Positions 10,439 to 22,700 of a stretch of 64,000 nt of DNA are shown here, piece after piece. How positions within the stretch are numbered: position 1 is the first letter of the stretch; each line of letters begins with the position of its first letter. This DNA comes from Jaminaea rosea (taxonomy: Eukaryota; Basidiomycota; Exobasidiomycetes; Microstromatales). The stretch spans positions 62,001-126,000 of the forward strand of contig NW_020289991.1 of NCBI RefSeq assembly GCF_003144245.1, written 5' to 3'. The notes beneath the pieces are model-generated. The model was not told the DNA's origin. It made no database searches and was given only the letters and a program-made list of their open reading frames with translations. Both the position numbers and the translations under genes were made by a program.

Positions 10439-13400
10439 ATGCCGCCCAGCGACCAGGGCGAGGACAGTGGCATGCCAGCGGACAAGGGCCCCATTCACCG
10501 CGTCGAGTTCAGCGAAAAAGCGGGGGACGAGCAGGACACATCACCTCCCGTCGACATTGTCGTGCCCGATGATGCGCCGCTCATCCCGGACGAGCCCACA
10601 AAGCCGCCCCCATCATATGCAGCCCCTCCTGGCTCACCACCGACTCACGACGTCATCAACTACCACGAGCACTTCGACGACTGGCCGGACCAGATGATGC
10701 TTAATGCAGCGAGTGGCAGTGGGACGCGGGATGCCTCTGCGCCGTATTCAGCTCCTTCCTCTTCGATTCTACGCTCAGCCCCTGGATTGGTGGATCACAA
10801 GCACCTCTTTGACACAGAAGCGACGTGGTACAGCGTACGACCCGCACTCACAGCTGTGCGCCCTCGACGCGAGTCCACACCTGGCTCTTCGGGCTCGACG
10901 CCATCTTCGACTGCTGTAGCGCTGGATCATGAGCTGCGCCAGTTGACGCAGGGCGATTTAGAGGATGCGAAACCATGGGCGCAGGCGCTCTTCTGCCCGG
11001 CGAGGATGGAGTGGATGTTTCTCGCGCGAAAGGAGGATGTTGTGCTGGGCGGCGAGGCGGGAGCGAGTACGACTCTACGCGAGCCGTTGTACGAGGTGCG
11101 CGAGTTGCTGGACATCGAGACGAGCTCACCGATACCCACCGCCATCATCTCGCCGGAGCAAGGCAGATTGCGCTCCAATTGGGCAGGCCCGTGGAAGGAG
11201 CTGCGGGATGTGATGAGCGGTCAGACGTTCCTGGCTACGGTCATTCCGTCGAGCATACCGATTACCCTGCTAAACAAGCTCAGGAAGGAGCGCAGAGAGC
11301 ATCCGCCAGTGGGTCAAAGCGGCGATGAGGCCTTTGTGAGCACAATGAGGGTGTTGGTGCGCATATTACTGAACGCGGGCAAGAGCGACACGCGCGTGTT
11401 GCCCTTGACCTCGAGGACCATTACGAACAAGTGGGTACGGCGTGCGTGCGGCGGGTGTGCGGCGGATGTGCGCCGCATCAGACTAAGCTGACTTCTCGCT
11501 CCTCGCCCACTCAGACTCGGCTACGACGACGTCATGCGCGAGATTCTGCGCTGCTGCGGCATGATACAGACGACGACGGAGGCAACGGGCCAGCCTGCGC
11601 TCAAGGCGTCCGCAGAGGACCCCGACTTGACGCTGCGCAACTTGATCGAGGTCGTAGTGTGGTTTCAGCATTTCAAGCCGCGTAGCGACGCGAGTCTCAA
11701 CACGGACGACCTGGGTGAGCGTGCGAGGTGCGAGGCGGCAGAGAGGTGAGGGGCCCGCTGACCACCCTGCCCCTGTGCACGCGCAGGATTCACCATCCAT
11801 GCCGAGCGCACCGGCGCATCAGCCCTCTCCCTCGCCCTCCTTGACCCGCAAACAGAGTTGTGCGACCTCGCTCAAGTCGGTGGCGCAAATGAGGCCTATG
11901 ACGGCATAGGCGCATCTCCTCGAGAAGACGAGTCCGTCCTCCTCCGCCTCTACAACATCAACAAGTCGAGAATGCCCGCGCAGCACCGCCTCTTCTTCGA
12001 ATGTCTCACGCATATCAACAAACACCGCGGAGAAGAGTGCGACGGAGTAGTACTCGCAATCGCCCAGGAGAAGAGCAACGGAATGTTCACGGCTCAAGAG
12101 CTCAGCACGGCGTACACTGATTTTGGATTTGATGCAGAGGAGGGGGCGCGAGGCGTCGTCGAGGTGGACAAGATCGCAGCCGCATACAAGCACGCCCTCG
12201 AGAAGAGTAGCAACACCGAGGCAGCCAGGCACAGCCGAGACCAACTGCGTGTAATCGCCGCGAGCCTCAACGACCCTCACGCGTTGATGGAGGCGTGGCG
12301 CACACCGATTACGATGCCCCTCGCCGAGGCTTACCGCGTGCTGGAGATTAACGAGCACGAGGCGCCCGACGATTCCGTGGGCGCATACTACAGCGCTGCG
12401 CAGCTGGACGCGGTGGGTGATGCCGTCAAGGAGGCGCGACTCAAGGAAGCTCTGGGCGTCATTGCGAACCACCGCGACTCCAAGGCGCTGTGGCGAGTGT
12501 ATGCGGGCGAGGAGGGCGACGTCGAGGAGGTGGACGTGGAGTTTGGCAAGGCTGACCTGCCTGCGGGCCTCAACAACATCGGCAACACGTGCTACCTGAA
12601 CAGCGTGCTGCAGTACTTTTTCGCGCTCAAGCCCGTGCGCGACGGCGTCGTCCGTGCGGCGAAGGCAAAGGAGCAAGGTGCGAGGGGTGAGAAGAAGGTG
12701 GGAGGGAGAGTGGTGTCGGCGTACGAGGTGGAGCGGTCCAGCAAGTGTGAGTGCGCGTGCGAGTGCGCGGCAGCGTGCGCAAGAGCGTGCAGACCTGACT
12801 GACGGCTTTCCCTCGCCCGCACGCTAGTCGTCGCCTGCCTCGCCCAGCTATTCGACGCCATGATCACTAGCCCCGCAGCAGCCGTCACGCCCGAGCGCGA
12901 GCTGGCCTACCTCGCCCTGGTCTCGGCTCGCGTCGAGGAGCTCGAGAAGGAGCAGAGCGAAGTCGCGACGGCGCACGATGGCCTACCCTCGTCCAAGCAA
13001 GCTCGACTCGAAGAGACGCCCGGCATGGATCTCGACAAGAAGGCCGAGGCGAAAGAGGCCGAGGAGCAGGCTGGAGATGACAGGAGAGAGAGTGGCGCCG
13101 ACGCCGCGATGAAGGATGAGAACGCCCCTCCCCCTCTCCCCCCTCGCCGCAACGGCACGGACACGCCACGCCACGCCGCCGTGGAACGACGCATGCAGCT
13201 CGGCGCACAACAAGACGTGAGCGAGTGTCTCGACAACGTCTTGTTCCAGGTCCAAGTGGCTCTGGGCGACGACGATGAGATCGCACGCCTGTTCACCGGC
13301 AAGACTCGCCAACGCGTTGTGCGCACACAGACCGCCGAAGAGGCCGCGCACGTCAAGGAGGAGATTTTCACCATTCTTCCCGTCGAGGTGCCGGAGGAGG

Positions 13401-14479
13401 AGGGACGCGACATCTACGACGGGCTTGACGGCTACTTTGATGAGGAGGTGCTGCCAGCGAGCGAGGCGGAGGGGTCCCGACCTGGCACGCCGTCGTCCAC
13501 CGTCAAGCGCACTGTCACCCTGCTGGAACCGCCGCCGATCCTTCAGATCCAGCTGCAGCGCGTTTTGTTCGACCGCACACGCGGCGTCTTCAAGTCGCAA
13601 GCCCACCTCGAAGCGCCCGAGGACCTCTACTTGGACCGCTACCTCGACGCGGGCGATCCCCGCCAAGCACAAGGAGCGCAATATCGCCGCGAGATGCTGG
13701 CCTGCCGCGAGAGGTTGGAGGAGCTGGGCGCGGGCAGCGTGGCGACTACCCTCCGCAAGACGAGCAAAGCGCTCGATGACCTCGCACTGAGATCGCAGGA
13801 TGACTCGCCTCTCTCCACGCTCCTCCGCGACGCAAAGTTGCAGGGGCTGAGCACCTTCCTCGGCGAAGAGGCCGAGCGTGTCAGCGGTGAGGTAAAAGGG
13901 CTGCGCACCCGCCTACGCACCATCAAACGCGACATTGAATCCCTCTGGTCCGGCGCCACCCACTTACACTATCGCCTCGTCGCCGTCTTCCAACATCGCG
14001 GGCAGGCCTCACACGGCCACCACTGGATCGAAATGCGCGGCGGCGACGACTCGCGCTGGTTCAAGTACAACGATACCGTCGTCTCCCGCACCACGGCGCG
14101 TGATGTGCTCATGAAGGATACAGCGACGGGAGCCACGCCCTACCTGCTTTGCTACGTGCGAGAAGGGGCAGGTGACGTCTTTGAGAGTCTGTGCAGGAAG
14201 ATTGACGCCCCAATCGTGGAGAGGAGGCCGAGCCCCTCAACGAGGAGAGAGGTACCCGTGCCGCCCTCGGTGAGGAGGGGAAGCGCCACGACACTACCCA
14301 TCAACACGACGATACCTGATAGCGGAGATGGGTGGGCGATGATGCCGAGGGAGGGGAGGGAGGAGAAAAAGGCGATGGTAGAGAGTAAGAGTGAAGAAGG
14401 TCAGTCAGGCCAGGCCAACAATGGCGCTGGCACCGCTGCGCCTGACGGCCACCTGGCCGATGTCGAGATGATAGATTGA
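10439..14479 (+). CDS. UBP2: Ubiquitin carboxyl-terminal hydrolase 2
   Basis: Four exons (10439-11430, 11515-11714, 11787-12746, 12828-14479) encode 1267 residues, close to yeast Ubp2 (1272). The USP catalytic cysteine box GLNNIGNTCYLNSVLQYFF lies near residue 660, with Cys about 666. The histidine box (SHGHHWIEMRGGDDSRWFKY) is near residue 1112, followed by ATPYLLCYVR, which closes the USP fold. A long helical insertion sits between the two boxes, as in Ubp2. Family knowledge: a cytosolic deubiquitinase that favours Lys63 chains and works with Rsp5/Rup1. The N-terminal 100 residues are Pro-rich and disordered. Three introns of 72-84 bases are all in frame. Assignment to UBP2 rather than another USP rests on the GNTCYLNSVLQYFF form and the length. 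Confidence 0.9.
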
Positions 14480-15741
14480 ACTCCGTCCAAGGGCCAAACG
14501 AGCTAATAGCCCGCAGCCTGTCCATCTAATTGAATACAAAATCGTGTCATCTCCGAACGATGGTGTTACTTTCCGTTACTTGACCAGAAGCTGTTGTCAA
14601 GTGAGGATGATTGTTTCGTCGTGAGTGAGTACGAGAAGAAATTCTTTTGGTTGGTCCGTGCCGTGCGAGCCACAGACAAGCCCGCGCGCGGCGACGAACT
14701 GCCGGTCGAGACGGGACGAATCGCAACACCAACGCGCCCCGATCCTCAAGATCGTCGAAGGTCACAGGGTTGCTTATATAATCACTCTTTGATCTGCCGA
14801 GCCTCCAACAAGTCTTTCAAGGTCGGACTGATGACTCTTATCGGAGCAGTGTTATCTGTATGTGTGGCTTTCCAACCGGCATCGAAGTATTGTACACATG
14901 TGAACGGACTCCACCAGATGCTGTGGGCACATGACGAATTAGGAAGGGCAGCTCACCAGTGAAGCGCGGACGCACAGGGTACGCAGTGAGCAGACAGCGC
15001 CCACGATCGAGCCGCACAGAAGGCGCAAGTGTGTGCAGCCTTTCAAGCGGCTCTTGAGATGGCTTGCTTGGGCGAATTGTGCACCGGCGAACGCCACACG
15101 TCTCACGTCACCGTGACCGAGGTCACCGGGCGGGTCGAGCGTATGACGACGTAGATACTGCGCGTATTGCAATGCCAAGCACGAAATGCACGCACCGAGT
15201 GATATGCGAACATACAATGAGATAGGGCCACGCTGGTCTTCCCATTGCCACGAGGTAGCAAGACCAGAGCCACCAGTCACGGCTCATTCACGGCCGCCGA
15301 GACGAGATCTGAACAAATCGGGCGGACCACAAGCGGACGCCGCCATTGCAGCGGTCACTCAACCATTCGACACGTCTACGAGCTGACCTCAGCACATCTG
15401 AGACATCTCTCGCTCGCCCCGATCGCCTGCATCGACGTGCCCAACGGGCGGGCCCGATGCGATCTCCGCCATGGTAGCGAGCAGGCCCGCCGCCGCGGGA
15501 CGATCGGGCCTCCAGAGCGCGGCGCATGGGCCGTTTCACGCCTCCGAAAACGCCCTTCGCAGCATCTTTGATAACTCAGCGACGCGGGCAGCTACGGAGA
15601 CGATTCTTGTATCGATCGAAACGTCTTGAGGAGCTCTTTCCAACGGTACTAAGAACATCGCAATCGGATCACTATACGGCCGGAGAAAAGTCAAACATCG
15701 TGTACGGCAAATTTTTCCGGCCATCCTCATCCAAAGGTCAC
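14480..15741. other. Gene-poor stretch upstream of the tRNA
   Basis: About 1.26 kb with no supportable protein gene. Several short frames exist but show no domain, signal peptide, splice pattern or recognisable similarity. No repeat or structured RNA was evident by eye. The base composition looks more AT-rich than in flanking coding regions. Confidence 0.4.
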
Positions 15742-15843
15742 GGCGAAATGGCCGAGTGGTTAAGGCGGCTGATTAGAATTCCCTGTAAAGTTCTAAGCAT
15801 CATCTGGACTCTGTCCGCGCAGGTTCGAGTCCTGCTTTCGTCG
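15742..15843 (+). tRNA. tRNA-Ser (anticodon AGA) with a 20-base intron
   Basis: The acceptor stem GGCGAAA pairs with TTTCGTC (one G-T pair) and is followed by G73, as in eukaryotic tRNA-Ser. The D arm (GGCCGAGTGGTTAAGGC), the long variable arm (TGGAC-TCT-GTCC) and the T arm (GCAGGTTCGAGTCCTGC) match the serine class closely. The anticodon loop reads TTAGAA, anticodon AGA at 15775-15777. A 20-base intron, 15779-15798, lies right after position 37. It contains TTCTAA, which can pair with TTAGAA, the usual anticodon-intron pairing. The spliced length is 82 bases, standard for tRNA-Ser. One odd point is a C-T mismatch in the second pair of the anticodon stem (GCTGA/TCATC). G73 and the variable arm argue against leucine. 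Confidence 0.9.
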
Positions 15844-15850
15844 AAGAAAA

Positions 15851-15857
15851 TTTTTTT
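15851..15857 (+). terminator. RNA polymerase III terminator
   Basis: A run of seven T on the coding strand, eight bases after the tRNA 3' end, preceded by A-rich sequence. This is the standard Pol III stop signal. Confidence 0.85.
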
Positions 15858-16211
15858 GGGACTTGCAAACCTCTTTTCAAGGCCTTACGGTCCTTTTGCT
15901 CCAGCCTACAGGTCCAGAACTTCTTCCAGGCCTGTCGAAAGTTTCCAAATCTCGCGCGGGCATAACACGTGGCTGCTTCCGTCCCACATTGCGCCCCGCA
16001 GGAAAATGAGCAATCGGAGCTCGAAAATTCACGTGGCTCATACAACTCGTTTGAGTCTTCCTTTCTGCGAGGAAGCGGGCGAGCCTCCAGTCGAGCTTCC
16101 TGCTCCTGCTGGTTCTCTCTTCCCTCACGAGCTCTGAACGCTACGCACACTCAGCCCCTTCAGCCTACCACAGGAGAGAAATGCTATTGGATCTATCTTT
16201 CGACGGCAAAC

Positions 16212-17786
16212 TTATGGCCATGAGTGCGATAGACATATTTCTAGCCCAGAGGCGCTGATATAAGTGAAGCTGTTAGCACGGGATGCTCCTTCAAGCCTAT
16301 ATCGTGCTAAGCTGCTAGATGGAGACGGCGACGCTCTGCTCTCCCCCGCCACATCGCAGCCGTTAAAGAATCGTCTTGACGCCGGCTGCGTGGCCAACAA
16401 GGCTCGATGGTGCTGGAAGAGCAGCACATCTGACCTCATCGTCGAGGACATTGGCAGCGCGTCGAGCCTCTTCCACAGCAACGCCCAGTCCTCGTCATTG
16501 CCCGCGATCGCTCCCCACTCAGCCGATCTTGCCGCTCTCTTCGCCCGCATCTCCCCCTGCCCCTGGTGAAGCCGTAGCCATCGTACAATCAGGGCAGGGC
16601 CAGGAGCTTTGAATTCCTTTGCGTGTGATGTCGTTCTCAGCTTCTTGCCTTTGTTGGCAGCCAGCCAGAGCTGCGCTGCGGCAGCAGCTGCCGCTCTTCT
16701 GTGAATCCGACTGGATATATTTTGGTTGGGGATGTGACAGCGAAGCGCTGTACATGCCCCCTCTCATCTGCGTCGATATTGGCCATCTCAGCGACCCAGG
16801 CCACGGCTTCTGACAATTCGGCTCGAGCCATGATGATGAGCGTTGCTGCTCTGAGCAGCGGGCGCAACTCGGCGTATCTGCCGTCCATTGTCGTCTGGCC
16901 GGTCGTGAGGCGGATCGAGTCGGCCTCGATGTAACCCTTCACGGAACAGCCTGAAGGTGGGGGCATTCGCACCTCGAAAGGCGGGGACTGAAGTCCTAGT
17001 TCAGCACACCGAAGCCAACTTCGACCATGCTCAGTTAGTTCGAAACTCACCTCGTCCGCCAGCATCGCAGGTCAGCCCCTTCTCCTGGCAGCGACGACAA
17101 GACGAGCCGTGTAGAGCCATCTCGCAAACCTCAGAACTACCGCACGTTAGGCAAAATTGCTGGTAAAACTCGCGTGGGTTACAGGGCTGCGTCTTGCGGT
17201 ACCCAGCCTTACTGGTTGGCTTGACGGTACTTCGCTGGCGGCGTTGCGAGCCGCTAGCAACTCGAGAAGCAGGCGTCTTCTTCACCTTCTTACGAGGCTT
17301 CTCAGGCTCTTCGTCTTCGTCTTCGTCGCCGTCGACGCCGTCGTCGTCATCTAGGAGTGGAGGGAGTGCCTGCCAGGAGAGGCCCTGCGATGGCAAAAGT
17401 TTGAGCCATGAGCGACGGACACCCTCCACGCCTGGTAGCGGGAGGGAGAGAAGGACGACGGGAGATGCAGCTTTGCCGCCACGACGATGCTGCTCTTGCA
17501 GCATATACAGCATGATCGCTGCCTTGAGTGCTGCAGATGGAGACGCTGGCGGAGAAGAAGCCTTGAAGGCCTCGTGCAAGCGGCTGGCCATCATTGTCGT
17601 CATCAGGCGGTGGTCGACGTTGGGATGCGTGACCAACTCCGAAGACTCCAAGTGCTGTCGACCGCATGCCGACCCATCGTCGAAGCGCAGCGTGCCCTTG
17701 AGCGCTGGCTCCTTTGCTGCAAGTCGATGGCCCCCGAACAGCGAATTGACCCCAGCAACGAAATTGCACAGCGCGCCTTCCGTCAT
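16212..17786 (-). mobile_element. LINE copy D: ORF1-like zinc-cluster protein, degraded
   Basis: A 251-codon frame starts at 17786. It ends in a six-cysteine cluster, C-x2-C-x5-C-x8-C-x2-C-x6-C, at residues 212-240, preceded by a basic Lys/Arg tract and an acidic run. The frame appears to continue through a 59-base intron (GTGAGT...CTAG, about 17042-16984) into 16983-16637. Further on, at 16550-16212, a segment AEWGAI...WALLWKRLDAL...MRSDVLLFQHH matches the tail of the ORF1 seen just upstream of the endonuclease in copy A (AEWKAL...WESLWARLDDL...MRSNVPLFQHC). That shared tail is what links this piece to the LINE. There is no ORF2 behind it: the element stops about 370 bases from the tRNA. An alternative is a host zinc-cluster gene interrupted by LINE sequence. 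Confidence 0.55.
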
Positions 17787-18960
17787 TTACCCATACACGC
17801 CGCAGGGGAGACCGTCCAAACCAGCAGGGCTATGCGCGCAGCTTCTCATAGCAGCCCTGCAGTCCTCAATGGTGAAGGGGCGCGAGAGGCTGTACAGCTG
17901 GCTCGAGGCCGCCAAGGAGGTGTCGAGCATGGCGAGGAGCTCGATAGCGTCGTCGGGGATCAGCGGCCAAAGCGACAGGCGGAGGGCCAGGGAGTCAAAG
18001 ATGAAGCGCAGCTGCTCGCTCCTCGTCGTGACCCATTGACCAGGCGCCGACTCCAGCGCAGGCACGAGCGGCGCAGGCGGCTGCGGCTGGTCGCCTTGAT
18101 CTGCCTCCAGCTCATGGCGCGCATGGTCAAGACGGACCTGAGCTCCTCCTTTATGATTGCCCACTGCGAGAGGTCGGGCACTGGTGAAATGAGGCCCGTG
18201 CTGCAGCAGTGCAAAATCGCCTCTTTGAAGGGGGAAGAAGACTCAGTGCCGACCTCGAGCATCCAAGGGGCAGCATCCGGCCAGCAATCCTCGTCGAGAG
18301 CGGGCAAGTCGTGACCGAAGGTGATCAGGAAGAGGCAATGGTCGGACTTGTCGGACTGCACGATGCGATGCTCTGTGAGTCCACTTGCTGCCTCTCGCGG
18401 CACCCAGATGCTGTTGATCCTGCGCCCATTGATGATCTCCTCCCCATCTACCTCGACGACGCGCGTGTACTCCTTGCCCAGCGGACGCATGATCCGATAG
18501 GCATCGACGAGGTCCAACTCGTCAAGGGTTAGTTTCATCTTAGACCACGCGGGCGAGGGCGGGTATCCACCGGTGTTGTCGAGGTCGTTGCTGGGCCAAG
18601 AGTTCCAGTCTGCCCCGATTACCACGCGAGTGGCCGCCTGTGTTGCCGACGCGAAGTACCGCGAGAAGCACCCCAAGTCCTCCTCCCACAAGGCTCGTCG
18701 ATACGGCTGCATGTGCACGCTGTAGAGCACGATGCGTCGAGAGAGCTCCTCACCTTGGCAGAGCGGCTGCGGCAGCTCGACCGTCATACGCACCCAGCCG
18801 TCGCCTTCCTCCTGCTCAACGATGCGCCAAGTTTGATTTGTGATGACGATACCACAATCTTTGGCCAAGAGAGCACGAGAGTGATCATGAGGCAACGTTT
18901 TCAGCACCGCGAACCCATTCTGGCTGCACTCCAGAGTACTTGCAAGGACGCTGATCCTCG
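17787..18960 (-). mobile_element. LINE copy C: endonuclease and start of reverse transcriptase
   Basis: An exonuclease-endonuclease-phosphatase domain runs from about 18950 to 18300. Recognisable parts are SRALLAKDCGIVITNQTW, RIVLYSVHMQP, VVIGADWNSWPS, DELDLVDAYRIMRP, RRINSIWVPREA and the final SDKSDHCLFLITF. These are the catalytic Asp/Asn and SDH blocks of APE-type LINE endonucleases. After a linker, the first reverse transcriptase motif is present as CAHSPAGLDGLP, and the copy then stops at 17787, where copy D begins. It is the longest uninterrupted endonuclease of the array but is truncated at both ends. Confidence 0.75.
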
Positions 18961-19765
18961 CTCAGCGGGGCCCAGATCTCACTTTGCTTTGTGGAGCACG
19001 TTTGTGGAGCACGAGACAACCTCGCAAACGATGAGCAGATTCTCCAGAGCAGCAGTCTGCTGAGACGTGAATGCGCGTCGTTTGCGGCAGGGATGAGAGG
19101 CTGCTGTTTGCACCTACGATCAAGCCACCGGTTTTGCCGTTCAGACGCGGGTGCTCCGGTCTCGTTGGCGTGAGGACTCGATAACCGCCGACGAGGTTGA
19201 GCCGTCTTGAGGATTGGCCGTCCGCATCTGCTGCGGCGCACTGGTCCAGTACGAACTGAGGAACGAAGATCAGTCCCCCGTCAGGGCCGAGAGTAATACG
19301 GTCTGGCTGAGCGTTGGCGGCGGTGGAAGCGGCGGTTGGAATGAGGGAAGCGGTGGCTGCGATAGCAGCGGCTGTGGTAGCGGCTGATGGGGCTCTGACG
19401 AGGGCGGACCGGACTGGTAACCGTCTGGACGCCAGAAAGTTGAAGTTGCCGCCCACGATGACCGTGCTCGTTGCCTTGTTTGCTGAGCCAAATTCTCGTG
19501 AGAAGCCGGCCGCGTCTTTCGTCCACATCTCGCGCGAGTGACGCAGAGTGTGGGTGCTGTAGAGCATTACGCGACGGGAGTCTGGCTGCTCAGTCACCGG
19601 CGGCTGTGGCAGTTTCACCACGACGCGCACCCCTCCCTCTCCCATCTCCTGCTCCAGTACTCTCCATGACCTGTTGGTGATTACGATGCCGCAGTCCTTG
19701 CCCAACGTCGCACGAGAATGAATGTGCCGGAGCGACGCCAACACATCTGTCCATTCGGACTGCAT
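18961..19765 (-). mobile_element. LINE copy B: endonuclease fragment
   Basis: A second partial endonuclease of the same family: HSRATLGKDCGIVITNRSW, RRVMLYSTHT, VIVGGNFNFLAS and VGGYRVLTPTRPEHPRLN. A low-complexity Ala/Pro/Thr insertion sits in the middle. The fragment starts inside the domain and ends before the reverse transcriptase. It abuts copy A at about 19770 and copy C at about 18960, so it looks like a short truncated insertion or a remnant cut by later insertions. Confidence 0.65.
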
Positions 19766-19782
19766 CCCGCTGTAGAACTTCT

Positions 19783-22700
19783 TTAGGCTTCGGGAGAGGC
19801 ATCTTGAATGGCTTTACTCCTTCTACTCCTCTTGACCATCCGCACTTGCAGCAGGGCCATCAGCAGTTCGCGCATGACCGCAAGATCTTCAGCGAAAAGA
19901 AGACGATGGCATTTTGCATGGCGGAGTCGCAGTGGGCCAATAAGATGGGCTCGTACCTCATCGAAAACCATTTGCAGAGACCAGCCGATCACTCCTTCTC
20001 GCTGTAGAGATTTGAGCTTGCTGCAGAAGCTCGAGGGCGCGTTTGCCTCCTTCAGAACCTTGGCTACCCATTCACGGCGGAGACTGTCGCAACCACGGCT
20101 GAAAGAAAGGGAGACGAGGATGGCGGGAGGGTTTTGGGGGAGGAGGCGATGTGTTCCTGGATGAGGTAGAGGAGGACAAGAAGAGAGGAAAGGTTGTGGC
20201 GCTCGATGCCATGTCCAAGGCTGAGCGGTGAAGGAGCGAGAGTTGCGAGGCTCTGTTGCAGACGTACTGCAATGACCCGGCCGCAAAGACGCTGCTCGCC
20301 CTTGGGCCCAGACAGGCTCGCCGATTCTCAAGCTTGTGCCTCTCTTTGCGGGTCGCCGCCGACAGATTTCACCTCAGCGCAGGGTGACCATGCGGCATGT
20401 TCTGGCTCAGTTGAGCATTGAGCGTGTCACGCATAGGGGCCAAAGACTCTTCCGGCAAGGCAGCGAAGACTGCGTCCGGCAAGCCGTCGACGCCGGGAAC
20501 GCATGACGTCGAGCTGGTGGCGGCGCGCTCGATCTCCTCCAGAGAGAACGGCTCGGTCAGGCGTGCGCGCTGCTCCTCCGAAAGGCAACGAAACGAGACG
20601 CCGGACGCCAGGCGGTCCATCTCCGCGGCAGACACGTCGGAGCCAGCAGGGGAGTAGAGATCCGTGAAGTAATCCTGCACGGCCTTGACCTGCTCCGCAG
20701 CTGAACATGCGCGGGTCCCGTCGGGCTGCTCGAGGTATGGCAGCGCGTGCAAAGGCTCAACTTGAGGCTCGAAGAGCCAGTGAGAGCCTCCCTCCGTGAG
20801 CGCAGCCGCTGCGACGTGGTGCGCTCGAGCGTCGAATGAGCGTCGGACGAGGGTGAGCAGGCGCGGTAGGCGAGCTCGATCGGCGGCGACAGTGAGGTCG
20901 AGGCCTTGAAGCTGCAGCGCAAGCGAGTCTCGGTCCCTGCCGGCCTCCTCCTCCTCCTCCAATGCGAGCGACGTATTGCGCAGGACGCCGCGAAGTCGCT
21001 CCATGATGACCAGCCAATCCTCCCACGTCTCCGAACGCTCCGACACAACGACGCGGCAGAAATCGTCGATCTTGGCCTTGACCCGAATCGACACCCACTG
21101 CTCCTGCGTCAAGCTCCAGCGCCCAGACCCACGCTCGTCGAACGCCTCCCCAGCCTCGGCACCGAACGTCAGCGCGAAGATGTCGTGGTCCGAATTGGGA
21201 GTTGAGACAATCTTGTAGCTGCTGAGACTGCTCGCTGCCTCTCTCGGAACCTACACCGCATCGATTCGGCGCCCACCGCCGTCCGTCTTCGACACACGCG
21301 TTACCTGCCTCCCGATCGGGTTGAGGGTTCGATAGCCGTCGACGAGATCAAGGGCTTGAAGCACTGGCTGTGCCACCAACCAAGGCAGAGAAGGCGAGAT
21401 GCCCCTGGTGTTGTCGAGAGCATTCGATGCCCACGAGTTGAAGTTCCCCCCCCACGACGACCCTCCAGACTGGCGATGAGATGGTGGATGGCGTGTAACG
21501 CCACATGCCAGCCTGGTCCTCTGTCCATACCTATCGCCGCTCCAGCTGCGGATGCACGCAGAACAAAGGCAGACAAGGAGGCTGAGCGGCCGATGTTGCT
21601 GTCCACAGAGGAGCTAGCAGCTCTACCATGGCCCTTGCCCACTCTTGCCCGATCTCTTGCTCAATGGCGCGCCAAGAAGGGTTGGTGATGATGGTGCCGC
21701 AGTCGTAGCTCAAGAGGGCCCTGGAGTGCCTGTGCGGCAATGGCTCCAGTAGACTGGCCCACTCTGCCTGCCTGCCGGTGTAGCTGAAGTCGGCGACGTC
21801 CTCCTGGAGGAAGACCACGTCAGGCAGAGCGGGAAGGAGCGGATTGGGGCCGAAGATGTCAGCGAGTGGATCCTTGGTGGCCAAGCATTGGACGTTGTAC
21901 GTGCAGAAAGTAGGCATATTTTCAATCGCGCCTTGAGCGGGCCAGTATTTGTGTCCAGAGGCAGTGCTGAAACAGCGGGACGTTGGATCTCATCGCCGAA
22001 GGCATCAGCAGATCGTCGAGCCTTGCCCATAGCGATTCCCACTCCTTCGTCGTGTCAGCCACGAGTGCCTTCCATTCGGCCGGTTCAGCGAGCCCCGTCG
22101 AGATCAGCTTCGCCTGCCCCCCCATCAGACCTTTGCTGCTTAGGCGCTGCACCCACTTTGAGGTACCCATCGCTCGCAGCGCTGCCTTGACCGTGATGTT
22201 ACCAAGAGGTTGGTCATTGACCATCACATGTTGCCAAGGGAACTTGAAGGCGCTGGGACTGAGCTGGAATGGACGGTCGTGCTGACGTGCTGATGCAGTG
22301 GGACGACTGCGATCGCGGTGCGGAGGGTAACTCATGCGAAGGCTCTGTATCTTGCTTCTGAAGCAGAGGGGCAGTCTTGGCCAGTACGACGACCAGATGC
22401 GCCTCCGGTAGCCGCACGCTGCTTGGATCTTGCGACGCGACGATCCCTTCTTTGCCTGCCTGTGAGGATACTTGCGATGATTCGCTCGCATTGCGAAAGA
22501 AGAGAGCGGAACGACGGCGCCGCTGATATGCTGGTGGGGGTGAGCTGACGGGTATTTCCTCTCGCAATCGTGGTGCATGAGAGCGTCGCCAAGGACGAGA
22601 CGGCAGATGAGCCAGCTGAGGCAGATGAGTCGCCTATCCTGCGGGAGAGGAGGTAATCAGCTACGGTCCACTTCTGAGATAGCAATGCGGCTGACTCACC

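Noticed and set aside
11819-12676. Minus-strand frame of 285 codons inside UBP2
   Set aside because: Complement of the deubiquitinase exon that contains the catalytic Cys box; no independent evidence.
15742-15843. tRNA-Leu instead of tRNA-Ser
   Set aside because: The discriminator base is G, and the variable arm and overall sequence match tRNA-Ser(AGA); leucine tRNAs carry A73.
15526-16137. Frame of 203 codons across the tRNA gene
   Set aside because: It translates through the tRNA-Ser and its terminator; chance frame.
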